Part shown: piece by piece, positions 11,222 through 25,417 of the stretch
Position numbering within the stretch: position 1 is the stretch's first letter
Layout of the letters: every line of letters starts with the position of its first letter
Assembly: GCA_038380795.1 (NCBI GenBank)
Contig: CM076267.1
Coordinates: 35,340,232 to 35,404,231, forward strand
DNA length: 64,000 bases
DNA from: Pyrocephalus nanus
Taxonomy: Eukaryota; Chordata; Aves; Passeriformes; Tyrannidae
Direction of reading: 5' to 3'
Notes under the pieces: model-generated
What the model saw: the letters and a program-made list of their open reading frames with translations, nothing else
The model's database searches: none
What the model was told of the DNA's origin: nothing
Translations under genes and position numbers: made by a program

Positions 11222-14200
11222 CACTGGATTTGCTCAGTTTTTCCTCATCAGTCAGAGCAATCTCATCAAGAACAGACTGCTTATGTGCAAACTTTAGACA
11301 AAGAGATTTGCAAAGCTACAGCAATTAGCACTACAGTTACCAGGCCCTTACATTGAGTGATTAACAAAATGTGATATTTCCTGCACCCCTGGCAGCAAAG
11401 TAAACCCACTTTTCCTGGTTTATTCCACCAAGATAAAAAGATTTAGTGCTTCTTTTGCTCTGAATAAGCTCCTTTAAATCATGAGTGTTCATGCACTGCT
11501 GTTCAAGACTGTACATGACCAAAAAAAGGAACTATGCTTGGCAAAGCCCTCCTTATAAGACTGAGCTCATGGGCTGGCCAAGGAAACCTAAGAAAACTGG
11601 TTGTCTGCTAAAGGATCCAAAAGTGATAGTTGATAGCTCAGGAAGTTCAGCCTCTTATTGGGAAATCACGAGCAACACTCAGAAAATAATAATTAAAAAG
11701 TCTTTTCTTTTTCACACCACGCTGTGAACAAAATTCAGGGGTTCAGCCACAGGCAAATCTTCAGGATCAGGACTGTCATTCATCCACAAGCATCTTAAGA
11801 TGCTTTTGCCAATGCACACGTGTTGAATTTTGGTCAGTGCTGAAGAGTTTGACCCTACTAACCGGGAACTGCAGAAAAGTGAAATAAAAGGAGAATTGTG
11901 GTACGTGCAGGTCCCTACCCGTGGTCAGATCATGTTTTGTGGAAGATCAGACATTTCAGACGTCAGAACCAGACCAAGACAAAAAAGCAAAGAGCACTTG
12001 GCCTGCTTGACAGTCAGCACACCAGGTAAGTGTCCAAGTGCTCCCAAGTCAAGACATAATTTTTAAAAGGAATAAAAGAGTAGCTTTGCAGATTCTGTTC
12101 AAAGCTCCTCCACCTCCTGAGACAGGGAGATAATACCCCTGGTAAATCTGAAAGGAACAACCACCTCTCGGGTGTGCAAAGACACTTCATAACAGCAACT
12201 AAGGGCTTGTACAATGGAAACCAGGAAGGTTTCAAAGTTGAAGACCACGAAGCTGAATAGCAGGTGGTGTAGACAAAATGAGTAGTTTGGAAAGTCAACC
12301 TTGCAGCAACAACCCTGCCAGAAATGGGCAGGAAAGCATGGATTTGTCAAGGGTAGAACTATGGAGTTATGAAATGGTTCTGACCAAGAGTATCAAAGAC
12401 ATGAATTGCTGGGTCAGGGTGTGGCACAGAGATTGCAGAAACAGTGTCAAAGACCTTGTCAAAGACCTACAGATGGCCCTGCAGGTGCCAGGCCAGGCAA
12501 GTCCCTGTCAAAGAGCCTCGATTCCCACACTGAACAGCTGCAAGATTTATCACAGCTGTTGCTTCACCCATACACCCTGTGAAGATCCAGGGAATTCAAA
12601 CAGTTCCTGTACAGTCCTGTGTAGACTTTCCACTGATTTCACATAATCTCTCATTAAACAGCAATTCAGCTTTTCAGGCTGTTTTATTAACTTAAGGACA
12701 CGACTACTAAATTTAAATGCTGGAGAATTCACAATGAGAGGCCACTGGAGACTGCACTGAGATTGGAGTTCTGAGTAAGAAAACACCAGCTTTCTGATTT
12801 GTTCATATTAATTAGCGATAACTTTATAATAAGTCTCTGCAATCAACACTAAATTTGTGAAAATAACTGCCTGGCAGTGAGAGTGACTGTCTAATGAGAG
12901 CTCAATAGAGAGGGCTCAAAAGCAAAGTCAGAAGGTAATGGAGTCTCCTACAAGCAGCAAAGCCAGGGTGGAAGAAAGGGTTTTAATTACTTTGCTCTTT
13001 TACAAGGTAGACATTTCTGATGATGAAAAACACCATGAGAGGCAAACTATCACACTTTCATATTGAATTCCACCCCATCCCTTTTTTATTGGGGATCGTT
13101 TCCACAACTGTTGGAAGAAAATGCCATTTTTCCAGCCTAAGCAGGACAAACACTTTTCTCCCCTAAGCCAGGCTCACAGTGAAGACAGATTTTCTTTTGA
13201 TGGATTTTTCTCATTTATTTAATCCACCAAGGGTTAGTGGGGTGGTTGTAGGAAGTACATTTGGCAACAGTCGAGTTGTGATTATCACAGTCCTGACTTT
13301 CTGCTTTTGCCTGCTCAGGCAGCAAACAAGAGCTATTGAATCTGGACCATTGCACAGCAGGACCCTGCAAAACACTGCAAGACAAAAAAGTGTGCACTTA
13401 TATTCATCAGGACTCCTTTAAGAAGATGATGAAATTCCTTTTTAATCCAATGTCACGGACACGATGGGTTTTTGGCACCGACGGAAGTAAATTGCCAACA
13501 ATATCAGAAGTCAGAAAGAGCACACAATTCACTGTCATTTCCAAATCAATGAAAAGCATTTCAAGTTCTCTAACTGTCAAGGTTTTTATCACTTGTCACT
13601 AAACTCATGTATATATGAAATATAAAATACATTTCTTCTTTATCTCTTGTCACCATATTATATTTGTATTTCTTTATCGCTGGTCACACATGTATTTTAT
13701 AGAGAGATATGTGTGTGTATTTCAGGGACATCCTGACTCTGGATTTTCTTTTGGATTTTCTGAAATTATGAGTGTGAAAAACTCCCCTCTTTTCTTTCAG
13801 TTCTAAAGAGTTATTTGCAGGCTCTAGTGGATAGTTCCAGGTAGAAGCAGAAGTTGCTGTTTGGAACTTGGTGTTGGTTCCATGCACAAAAGTGTAGTTC
13901 ATAATTCTGAATGCAGATGAAGCAAAAGCCTCTAATCCTCTGAGGAGAAACAGAAACGTGGTAGGAAAATGGGCACGTTCCTGTTGATAAACACGGTACA
14001 GTCATTTCAGAAAGGTCATTTTGCCACAGTTAATAAGCTTTTCTTACAGAAATGGTAAAGTTTTGGACAGACACAACACCAGTATAAGACAGATATAACA
14101 GTAAGTGCTAGAATATAGTTTGGAGCAATAAAAAAATAAATAAAATCACACAAAACCCAAAAATCTATTTTACATTAGGCTGGCCAGGATATTTAACAAA

Positions 14201-15254
14201 GGATTCCCATGTACCTCAACTCAGAGTGCCACCAAATTGAAGGAGAATTAAATAATGCCTCTGTGCTTCAAGTAACAAAGAAGCAGGTTTAGAATTCTGT
14301 TTGTCAGGCAAAGTCATCAGCAGTGGAATGTGAAATGCATAAAGACTCTAAGAATTGAATGAATTTTCAATTTAAAGCAGGTTTTTCCATCTTAGATGCC
14401 ATAAACAAGGAGCTAGTTAGCAATTTTTTGTTCAAATCAAGTAAATCAGCACTTTTTCTTTGTTTGGTTTGAAACAGGGAAAAAAAAGCAGCTAAACTAA
14501 TAGGTAAAGTACTTCTTGAGGCTTGAAAACTTAACGGTTCTGAAAGGTGTTCAGGTTGCAGAGAGGACTAAGAACAAACCCAACAGAACGCCAGCAGATT
14601 GCAAGGAGAGGTTTTCCTGCTGGGTGGGTTTCTCTGTTTGGGGTCAGGGGGTTTATTTGGAGTTTTTCTAAGATTTTTTCACTGAAGTCAGTTCAGAAGA
14701 CTGAGATCACACACAAGTACTGGCCACAAGGTGAAAAATTGTGTTCAACTTCATCTTGAAATGCCACTCAACTAAGCTTTACGTCTTGGGGACTGTTTCT
14801 AATAATTTTGGAAAATAATGGAAAAATAATGGAAACAATAAAACAGTGTCAAAAACAACAAAAGGGTGGTTTTTTTTTTATTATGCCTGTCTCAGCTGAA
14901 AGCATTTTAAATTAAACCTCTGGCTTAAAGAGCATTTGCAATCCAAAAAAAATCAGCAAGCAGGACTGAAGCTGGCTGAATTTGAACAAATGCTGGCTGA
15001 AGTGATTATTAAAATAAAGCACTGTACCAAAGCATCTTATCTGGGGCTGCAGAATAATTGCTTATCCAAACCAGATATTTTTCCTCCTAATACTTGTAGG
15101 CACTGCACAAAGGACGCAAGTAAATTGGGAAAAGCAGTGAATCCAGGCCAGCTGACATGGAGGGATGTATTCCAAGAGCAGATAAGAGCACTGCTTCCAA
15201 CCCACAGCCCCCTCTCAGGACTGACACAGCACACAGAAAGCCACTGCTCTGAAT

Positions 15255-15272
15255 AAAAAAAAAAAAAAAAAA
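15255..15272 (+). repeat. Poly(A) run, A18
   Basis: Eighteen A residues directly follow the bases GAAT, so an AATAAA is fused to the A tract. This could be the tail of an old retrocopy, but no parent sequence was recognised upstream. Confidence 0.9.
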
Positions 15273-15411
15273 GGCAAGAGGAATGGCTTTTAATTTTGGT
15301 GAGATACTTGTTTGGGCAGTATTTGTTCCCATGGGACTACCCAATCTCCACCAGAGGTTACTCACTGGCAACAAATGGAAATATGAGAGTAAATAAACTC
15401 AGTTTTATTTC

Positions 15412-15423
15412 TTTTTTTTTTTT
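15412..15423 (-). repeat. Poly(T) run, T12
   Basis: Twelve T residues, about 140 bases after the poly(A) run at 15255. The A-then-T pair is not flanked by matching sequence, so it does not look like an inverted repeat. Confidence 0.85.
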
Positions 15424-17310
15424 CAATCTAGCATGTTGAGACAGATTCAGCTTTTCCATTACTGCTGTCAATCATAGAGACTCTCCAATGAAAATGTTCA
15501 TTAAATAACACAAAAACAAGTGACATCACATGTGTCTGGCACTGTATTATATAGAAATTGTATAGTAAAGGTACTCCATTAAATCAAGTCTGTAGCAGAG
15601 AGATGTTCCTGGCCCAACAAAAATAGGTTGTTTTCTAATAGAGTAAATAGTATGAATATGCTTACTATCAGACTAAACTTTTTAACCAATTCTACACAAA
15701 TTTCCTTTCACCAGCATTTATGACTCCGAAGGGTGCACAATGTCCATCTACCCACCAACTTTGCATCCATTGGATTTCAACTAAATCAACACATTTCAAA
15801 CTGTCTTTTGTATCCATCATAATAGAGGGGTACTGAAACAGTAATTTTATTACACTGAGCTGAGTGTATTTACATAAGTCATCTGTTTGTCAGGAAAAAA
15901 TAGGACTAGTTTATAACTTCTGGATTTAAAGCATAAGGAAACCTCAAGCTGACAAAAATTTTCTGAGCTGCCCTAAAAAACACATACGATGTACAGTATC
16001 CTAATAACAGTGAGGAAAGGTGTACAGAGCCTTGAACAACAACGCATAAAAAAAATTGACTTACAACTAAACAAGCTGACACAGAATCTGAGAATTCCAT
16101 TGGGTTGATGTAACAGTCCATGCCACCCTTCCTGCTGCCAGCCAGAAAACATCTGTAGCACATGTTGAAGCAGAAGGCACTACAGCCTGTGGGCATGTTG
16201 GGCTAGTCCTGGGGACGTGCACAAATCCAGCCTGTGCTCGCTGGATTTGTGAGAGGGTAATGCTCCCGAGGTACATCTGGGCCAACATTCCACTGCCCTA
16301 AAAACAGGTGGAATTTACAGGGGCATTAGTGGAGGCATCGCTCCATCCTGCCTGGAATCCTCCCTGCTAAGGAGACTGTGTCGGCTTAAAAGCTCTGCCT
16401 TAAATACTGAGAGCTGCTCAAGGACAGAATTGCCCCTGAGTCGGGAGAATTCTCCCTCCCCTCTTCCATATGTTACACAAGAGAAAGGACACTGAGCTTC
16501 CTCATTTACTTCTCCTTTCTTCCTTGCCTTTGGTTATGATGCTCAGGAAAAGAAAGCTGCTTGGACAGTGAAGATGAACAATCACTAAGGCTTGCAGGGA
16601 ACAGAATACTCTTGCTCAGAAAATGGAGAAAACCAGCTTTGTGTTGGGACCTTTCAAAGGGAGTGCATGCAGTGAAGCTGACAAGTCAGTGGCCTGAAGT
16701 CCTGTCCAAGACAGTGCCCCTGGCTGGCAAGAGCTGCACACAAGTACTGTCCCTTTGGATATGTGAAATCAAAACTGAGGGAAGACGAAGAAGATCAGTT
16801 TAGGAATTCAAAAAACAAAAAACTCATCATGGGAAGGTGGCAGCTTTTTCATTCAGCTCAGCGGGGAATGGGAATTTTCTGGAGATTTGAGAACTTCCAC
16901 CAACCCCTGAATGTTTGTGCAGAACCTCAGTTAACACCCAGCTGCTCTGCCAAGTCACCTGGCTACAATCTCACCCTCCAACAAATGAGGTGCAACTCAG
17001 CTGTGATGGTTTTTCTGTAACCATCTTCGTAACATAGCAGTTAATTAAGAACAAGTTATGTTGCCTGGTGTTAAAAAAATGGATAACAACTACATGCAGT
17101 AACTGCTTTAGACCTCAGAGCTGCACTGCATAAAACATTGTCCCCAAAAAAGCCTTACAAGGTAGTTTTAATGAATCTTTCATGGTTCAATAAGCTATTG
17201 TATTAGGTCATTCTCCTGATGAAGCAATGTTCCAATCTCAGTGTATTTATTCAGAAAGGAATAAGCTACTAGTGTTATTGGATTTCTTATAATTAGTTAA
17301 AAAGCAATTT

Positions 17311-17329
17311 AAAAAAAAAAAAAAAAAAA
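17311..17329 (+). repeat. Poly(A) run, A19
   Basis: The longest pure homopolymer in the window, preceded by AT-rich unique sequence. No retroposed body was recognised. Confidence 0.92.
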
Positions 17330-18895
17330 GAGGGTTGTGACAAGCAATGTCATGCTGTATTTAAGTAAAATACAGTGCACACAACAACCATCCCCTGCCA
17401 TCCTGCAGCTGGGATGTGCTTCCAGCCTCAGAGCAAGCCAGTGTCTTTCTACTACCTCCTTCTATCCCTATTTTTCCAAACAGCAAACCTGAGAATGAGC
17501 TCTAATGGCCTGACAGCTCTGAAGGAAAAGCATCAGGAGGTCCCTATAGCTGATGGTAATTAATAGAAAGTGAATCAGTTGCTTTGTGTAGGGCATAAAG
17601 TAAGAGCTCGGCAAAAATAGTCAGCCTCAATCCCAACACTGCTTGCTGCAGAAATTAATTCTGGGAGCTGTGGGAGTTGGAAACAAACATGTGAGGGCTA
17701 AAAAGACCTGATGCCATCATCTCAGCATGGAGAGAAAGGCTGAAAGGTACTTCAGAGGAAGGGTTACAGTCCCTGGGTACAGCCAATATTTTTCCTCTGT
17801 GATCTTTCTGAAAAAAAGAGCAGCATAAATAGCACCAAATGCCTTCACAGCTGGAACATCTGTGACCAGGAGCTTGGTACAAATTTATAATCTTCCATGG
17901 CCATATGAATCTAACTCTAATTGACAGCCAGGGCTGGGATGACGAAGCTCTATCCATTGTCACTGGGACTGGCGCTGCTCAGGCTTGAGGTGCTAAACTG
18001 TGTTCAAAGAGCACGAGATTTCTCAAGCATCCACAGAGCTAAAGTATTCTCACTTTTTATCATCTATCCCTGATTTTTCACAGAAGCCCAAGGGCAGCCT
18101 ACACATATTGATATAAAGGCATCTGATGAAGTTTAATAAACACACAGGAACTCATTAAGTCCCTGCTCCAAAAGAGCTGGAGTCTGGAAAAGTCTTAAAA
18201 AGCACCAAATATGCTTATCCTGCTCCCGTGGAGAAATCTGTGAGCACTGCTAGGAAAGGGCTCAGAGAACACCACAGAACTCTCTTCAGTTCTTGTTTCA
18301 CATGAGATACAATCTGTGCAAATGGCAAGTCCTTGTACTCAGGTGATACAGCACCACGTCCCTAGAACAAGAAATGTTATTTTATGTAGCTGCAGCTTTT
18401 TTTTCAACACACTTAAGGCACTTAAAGTCTTAAAGTGAAGCATGAACTGTATTAGCCAAAGTAAACAGCGTGAAAACACAATTGATGTGAGCCAAAACCT
18501 CAGATTTTAAAAACCTCTCCTCCCCACACTCAAAGTTTTTTCTAGACTCAAGATCATTCCAGTATCACTTCCTCGAGACTTTATTCCACCCTTACACCTG
18601 CCAGAATTTTTCATCCCCTCTAAAATATGGTTTCCAGAACAATACATCTCCAAAACATTTCAGAGACAGACTTTATAAGCAGGGAGATTATTTTGCAATA
18701 TTCCACAGGGATTTTTCCAAAGAGCCTGTAAAATAGTAGCTGTTACCTACTACATCACATTCACTGATTTAGATTAATTATTGTTAATGCAAAAATATTT
18801 ATTAACAACACCTAGCCTTCATTTCTCTGTCCCTTCCACACCTGACAAGAGCTCCATAACTAAGCACAGGAGTGCTCTCCTTCAGTGCACACTGA

Positions 18896-18934
18896 AGATG
18901 TGATGTGGTGTCAGATGTGATGTCAGGTGTGATG
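18896..18934. repeat. Imperfect tandem repeat of ATGTGATGTCAG
   Basis: Two to three diverged copies of a 12-18 base unit (GATGTGATGTGGTGTCAG, ATGTGATGTCAG, GTGTGATGG). Confidence 0.7.
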
Positions 18935-21513
18935 GGCTCAGCCTCAAACAGGGGATTAGAAGAAGGTAAAATTCAGAGTTAGGCAGCCAAGCAGTGAAAT
19001 TCCAGCTATTGAGCAGCTTCCATAAAAGAGAGGGTTAAGCAGATGAGGGCACTTTGGTTTGGAGAAGAGGTGGCTGAAGTAAAGGTGAAAATCCAGCAGC
19101 TGTGAATGCAGGCACTGCACAGGGAAGGGAAATGGCAAGCAATTATTCACTGTCTTTTATACAAGAATATGGGAACCTCAACCTAAACCAGCAGATTGAA
19201 GATGAAAAAATGAACAAAGATTCTTCACAATGTGCACTGGGGAGACCTGTGGACAATCTTGCATTCCAGGTCCATAACCATGGACTGTTCCAGAGCCAAG
19301 AGAATCAAGGGGAAATATCCTCAACTAGCTTTAGCACACCCTTACAGCTTCACTGTGTTCAGAGACACACTCACCATCCAGGTACAATCCACCAGAAAAC
19401 CACATCATGGAGCAACTGGTTTGATCTTAAGCCATTTCAGTTCCTTTGCAATGACCCAAACAGCAGTCTGCCAGTAGGGTGGGGGTTTTTTCTTGATCTA
19501 CTTAATCTTTCTTGAACTTAAATGTAATCCCAAATCTTTTTAACAGATCACACACATCACATCCATTTCCAGGCCGCTACAATTATAAACGGGGTTACTT
19601 TTAAAAATGTGCCTAACATTCCAAATTTGTTCTCTACCTGGTTGAGCAGGAGCAGTGATGTCAGCTGTGCAGCTCAGCATTTTGCTGTCCTGACTCAGCT
19701 CACAGACATCCCTGCCATTCCCTCAGGGAACGCAGTGATTGGGCAGCTTTCCAGCACACAGCCCTTAAAACAGTTCATCAAAATTCCATTCGGAAAAAGC
19801 TTTATTTCTTTCTTGTGGAATTGATAAGATATTGCAATAACTGCTTAGGGGTATATTTTCAGTCCACCACGTGAGTTAAATTCCATTTCCACAAACACTA
19901 TTGCTGCTTTTGCAGATTAAATCACCATAGAGTAGTTCTTGTGTACATAACAAAGATGCAATTAATTTGGGTGCTGCTTTTTATTAACACACACAAAACT
20001 CTAAAAACGTGCCATGGAAAAGGTGAAAATATCCATAAAGCAGTCCTCAAATGGCAATTTCCCAAGCAGGAACCTGTTGGCATTATCTGAATCAGAACCT
20101 GCCCAGACCAAAGGCTGTTGTTGGTGATGGAGAGGACGCAGCACCAGAATCCACATATCCTTTTGACATTTTTGCCTTAATGCAAAGCTTCCAGAAGTGG
20201 CCAGAAACAGCCTGTTTATAGGTCACAAAGAAATCAAAGAAATCCTAAATTTTAGGCACAGCAATTCTTCAGCTTATTGCATCAGTTTGTTATTCACAAA
20301 TGGAAAGCACTTAGCTGTGTTTTAACAGCATCCTATAAAAGACAATATTCAATTCAGACATTTATTGTTTAAAAGTGTTGTGGTTGAAATCAAAATAAAA
20401 CTCAATAATTACGATCCTTTTTTATGATCATACCTGATACTTATTATGCAATAAACTCCTGCTCTCTCCTAATTTTATTTCCTAAAAAAAGCAGCATAAA
20501 CCAAAACTCATTGCAACCTCACATGGTCAACCTTCAGTTTTTCTCTGTTTTGGGAAGAGCTTTTACAACTGCTTCATTGAGGGCTCCTTAAAAAACCAAA
20601 TGCATCTTTCTAGCTTAATAGAGTAATAAACTGCATATGAGAACATCAAATGAAAAGGAAAATGAGTTGTCACGATAAAGTGCTACTGAAAGCCTTACTA
20701 CAAACTGCACAAGAAGGTAAAATAAAAAAATGGAATTATTTTCTCACTTTTACTTTGACCAAAGCCTTAACACTTAGGACATGTAAGCCACAGCCACTTT
20801 AGAGTCAAGCTATTTACAAGAGGATGGAACAAGCCCCTAGCAAAAGTGTTAAATGTCAGTGATCTCCTGTGGGCTGTGCACCTGCACTAATCCGCCCACA
20901 CCCCATCAGGTGGATCTAGCAGTCCATAATATTTTAGGTTCTTACATAATGCCTGTAATTCAGAACCCTGCAATCCCCTTTCCTAAGATAAATTAGCATG
21001 ACAGAGGTGTTCAGCCTCCATTTCCTAAGGGTAAAGGCAAAGCAGTTTGTTTAAATACTCCAAACGCTGATGGTTTGTGAGATGATTACAGTCTACCCTG
21101 GCAGGGGAGTGTAGCCTTTTTCAAATTAATTGGTCTAAGTAGCTAATAAAGTAATTATGTTAGGGAAATTGCACTGTACATGGAGTTACACAAACTATTA
21201 GATTATAAAGGCAACAGTCTGAAACCCTGAGCAGTTGCAGAGCTAAGTGCTGCTCCAGCTGATCCATTTGGATGAGGTCACTGTGGCCCTCCTACCATCA
21301 CAACCAGGCTCTGCCCCTGCCAGAGGAATTCCAGATCGTCCATGCCAGGAATCCTATTAACCATTTCAGAAAGCAACAGGGAAGAAGGGAGATATGGGAG
21401 TTCACTCTTGTATCTCCTTTCAACTGGAAGTAGTTTTGCCTGCTTCAAAAAATAAACTAACTTTTCTATGACATCATTCCACTGAATATTCCTGCTTTTC
21501 TTTCACACAGCTA

Positions 21514-21525
21514 TCATGTACATGA
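21514..21525. repeat. Perfect 12-bp palindrome
   Basis: TCATGTACATGA is its own reverse complement, and ATGTAC recurs in part just after it (GAATGTACAAC). No function is assigned. Confidence 0.7.
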
Positions 21526-22210
21526 ATGTACAACTGAACTCCTCCTTTCACAGAAGCAGTTCCCAACTTCAGATGTTTTTCTTTACTGTTTCCTCAGATG
21601 ATAACTCTAAAATCCTTTTTTCATTTTCCTGCCATTTCCATGGCTTAATTCTTCAGTGTTGTGAAGAGCCCCTCTCAGTTCTGTGAAGCTACAGGTACAG
21701 CAGCCAAGAATCTGTGGATGGCCCAGTATTTAAAGCTTTTTTTCCCCCTCCTTACTTGTGATTCGATTTTTAAAATACTGTGTTTGAACTCAGTAACAAG
21801 TCAAGTTACTTTAATTGACATATAAATAGGTAAAAAGCTGGGTCAAGATCACTAGAGAGGGTTTGACTCTGCAGGAGGACTGGAATCCAACCTAGGTTTC
21901 ATTTTCTGTTTGGCTGCTTTTAAAAGATCAGGAATTTGGAAAGTGATACATCTATTTAGGGATTCTTACTATGGACCTTGTAGGGCAGTGGCCTTGCTAA
22001 CACACACAGATGCCATGAAAGGTTTAGCAACAAAGTGTTTAAAATTGAAGCCACAGAAGCTCTTCCACCAGAGCTCCATCCAGCTCTGGGAACTGAGGAA
22101 ATATCAATCCAGCCTCCTGGTCCATCCTATAAGACTGCTTGTTACAAATCACGTTTTTCCAGTGTTACATTCAACATATGGATCAATATTCAACAGAGAG
22201 TTCCTTAAGT

Positions 22211-22236
22211 CACAGACACACAGACACACAGACACA
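22211..22236. repeat. (CACAGACA)3 tandem repeat
   Basis: Eight-base unit repeated about three times. Confidence 0.85.
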
Positions 22237-23660
22237 AAAACTGCTTATGGATTAACATTACACAAACATATTGCAAAAAAACAACAAACCTAAAGAAACC
22301 TTACAGGGGAGAAAATGAGGACTTAATAGGGGTTTAACATTAAAAATCCAGGCTTCAAAATAATGTATACTGATTCTAAAGTGGGGTTACCTTTGTAAAT
22401 GTTAAGAGAATAAAATTGAAGAATTAATTGAATTTACTGTCAGCTGCACATTGCCAATGCAAATTATGGATAACTGTATTGGGTCATTCTTGACTGAATT
22501 AAATGCTATCTATCATTATCACATTACTAAAGACTTTTAAAAATTCTGTTGTTAAAAGCAGTCAACTTCAAATTAAACTCTGTGCATTCAGTCAGTGTCT
22601 TAAGCAACGATGATGCAAATAAGTGTTAAGGTGATAGTAGAGATTTATACCCCCAAAACTTCTGATGTCAAATTTAAAGGAATTTGGAAAGCAAATAAAG
22701 CTTTACTGGGTTTTGCCCCACAAAGCTCTTCTTTCCTTTTTGATCTACCACTGGTCACCATCATTACAGTGAATCTCCCTGAAATTATCAACCCCTGTTG
22801 AGACCCACCAGCTTTTCCAGCCTGATTTAAAATCCAGATGTTTCAGCATGGCAGTCTCTGCTCTGAGAAAACTTCCTGTGTGATGGGAATAGCAAATCTC
22901 ATAAAATTAGGAACTGTAAACTGAAAACCTCAGGTAATAGGAGCAAGAATTTACCTCTACAATTTATTCACAGTACATCATCACCCCTCTTACTGAGGGG
23001 TTTAAGAGTTGAAAACCCTGCTTTTCTCCAGCTCCATTAGTCCTTGACCATGTGATTCCCATCTCCAGGACTGGCCATGGCAGCTTTTCAACAGGAAGTA
23101 TGTTAAGCAATCATCAACCCATTTAAGTTTGCCTGGTGAACATTGTAACTGAATATTAACAAGAATTAGACACAAGTCATTTTACCCAGGGGCAGGTAAC
23201 ATTCCTTCTCATAATTCCCTCAGCCCCTACTTGTTAAGTGTGAAAGTAGTTCTTTTTTGACAGACCTGAGTTGGCTTCCACCATAAATGAAACACCCAGC
23301 AAACTCCTTCAGCTGCATCCTACAAGCGATGGGTTCAGAGCTCTCCCTCTTGCTTTCAGGGAAGGAGGAGGCTAGGAATGCACAATTCACCAGTAAATTC
23401 CATGGATTATGCAATATTTGCTTGAGGATGTCTCTCTAGGGGATGGATGTATCACTGGCTCCTGCAGGAGGAACTGTCAGACCCTTCCTGCACTTGCCAC
23501 GGTGCAATTTTCACACCTTCCAGCAGCTGATCTGGAAAACGGATCAGCCACTTATATAATGGATATAAGCCACTAATATTCACACTTTGCTCAAAATACT
23601 TGTCAGGCAGTTCCTTCAGTAGGACTGAAGTGTCCTTCATTTGTGTCCAGTGATCATTTC

Positions 23661-23685
23661 ACCACTGAACTGACATTTCAGTGGT
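23661..23685. repeat. Small hairpin, 9-bp stem and 7-nt loop
   Basis: ACCACTGAA (23661-23669) pairs perfectly with TTCAGTGGT (23677-23685) around loop CTGACAT. The stem does not extend outward, so it is too short for a microRNA precursor. Confidence 0.7.
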
Positions 23686-23914
23686 ACAACTGTTTGTGCA
23701 GTGCAGACTGATTGACTCTCTTCATTTGTTTGTCAGATCAAATGTCCAATCCCTCCACATCAAATACAGAAATGCTTTTGAAAGACTGCATTTTCTCCCC
23801 ACAGATCATGCTGGGGTCAGATCAGCTGCGAAGCTACTGGTATTTAGATCTGAAACTTTTCAACTCAAGATAATTTGTTTTGTCAAAGGCAGGAGTAAGT
23901 ACAACAAATTTGAG

Positions 23915-23940
23915 ATATATATATATATATATATATATAT
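23915..23940. repeat. (AT)13 dinucleotide microsatellite
   Basis: Thirteen uninterrupted AT units. This is a likely length-polymorphic locus. A chance open frame across it reads as alternating Ile-Tyr and is not a gene. Confidence 0.95.
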
Positions 23941-25417
23941 TCCAAGGTTGGCAGGTATCCCCCCCATAATCTGATGAAACCTGTGTCTTTGTCCTCCTGC
24001 AGATTGCTGCACCTCAGGAAATGAGGAGATGGGCAACTAGAAAACTTCTTGTTATACTTTTAATCTTCCATTGGCAAGTGTAAATGTTTTTAAATGTCCC
24101 CCTTTGCATAGAAGATTACAGAAATTCACTTGAGGAAATATTTCAATACGCACTGAATAAAGTTATATTCCAGAAGCTTGGAGCCTTTGTGTCTGTTTCT
24201 GTTGTCTCATGGAAAGAACTCTGCAGCAGAGAACACACTAAGGAGTATTGGAGATTCTGCTTTTAAGAATTCCATCATTAAAGGGAATTATTTATCTGCT
24301 ATTTGATACAACTTCCTAAAGCTATAGAGTTTATGTCACACACTGATATTATTTAGACTGAGAAGGACTATTTTCAACATCAAAACTGTGTAGTGATCTC
24401 TGTTTAGTCCATCTACATAGTCTCTTTAAACTCACATTAAAAGAGTATTTAAATCCATAGACAAAATATTTTAAATGCAACAATTATGACAAATACAGTG
24501 ATACAAATGTACAACCAAACTTTAGCCAGCCATGAACACATGCACTATTTGTCTCCCTTAGTTTAACTGTGTAACTTAATATACACAAAACTGGCATCAA
24601 AATTAAGGAAAACCTTGTGTGTGAATGTTGTTGAGAATTGGGTGACACAGCAAACAAATCTAAGTAAAGACAAAGCAAGAGAAAGAATAATTAGAAATAT
24701 TAGAAGACAACAGTCTTCCAAAGTGCTGCTAATGGTATGTTGCTACTGGAAATTAGCAGCTCTGTTTTAAAGGAAATATTTCATGTTTTTGTAACATGTA
24801 CATCAGGAATTCAGACAACAGTGGATGGAAGAACTTTTGAAAGAAATTTATTCTCTACCCACAAAAACAACAGCAAATATGCAAAAAGCAAAATCAACAT
24901 TTATGTATCAATAAGGGATGTTAGTTTTCATTGAGAACTTAGAGGTGCCATTAGGCAATATTTTTTATTTAACCCTGAGAGGAAATGAAAGTGTTAATTT
25001 TTAATGAGCTCCAGCAAAAGAGTTGAACTAAGTCAGCTGTGCAGCTCCAAGCACAGGAGCAGGGCACGGGCAGTCCAACACCCCTCACCTCATCAAGGCC
25101 AGCAGGAGTGTCAAGAGCTGTCTCAGACCTTCAGCAAGCAGAGGCCACAGCTGTGAGACGTGGACATCACTGGGGTTAGCGGCACACACTGAGTCTAAAC
25201 CACACAGTTTTGCTGGCTGGATGGTCAGTTGAACCTGAATTTCTGAATTTACACGTAGATTTACAGAAAATACAACTCCCAGAGGCACATTCCACTCTTT
25301 AAAAAGGTATATAGAAAGATGTGCATGACCTACACACAGATCCATGTACACAGTCCAGCCACGTCCACTTTGGCCTGGCCATGCCATCAACAAGCAATTT
25401 TAGAATGTATCCAATTT

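Larger units (their letters stand above)
11222..23914. other. Gene-free unique sequence with scattered homopolymers
   Basis: Several open frames of 80 to 137 codons occur (for example 12278-12646, 19102-19515 and 21910-22293, all plus). None shows a known motif, a signal peptide or a convincing exon structure. A short TCAAAGACCT duplication lies at about 12448-12470. Around 21120-21200 there is a dense group of TAAT/ATTA words of the homeodomain type. Confidence 0.6.

Noticed and set aside
23681..23974. 97-codon frame with an Ile-Tyr repeat
   Set aside because: The repeat is a translated (AT)13 microsatellite.
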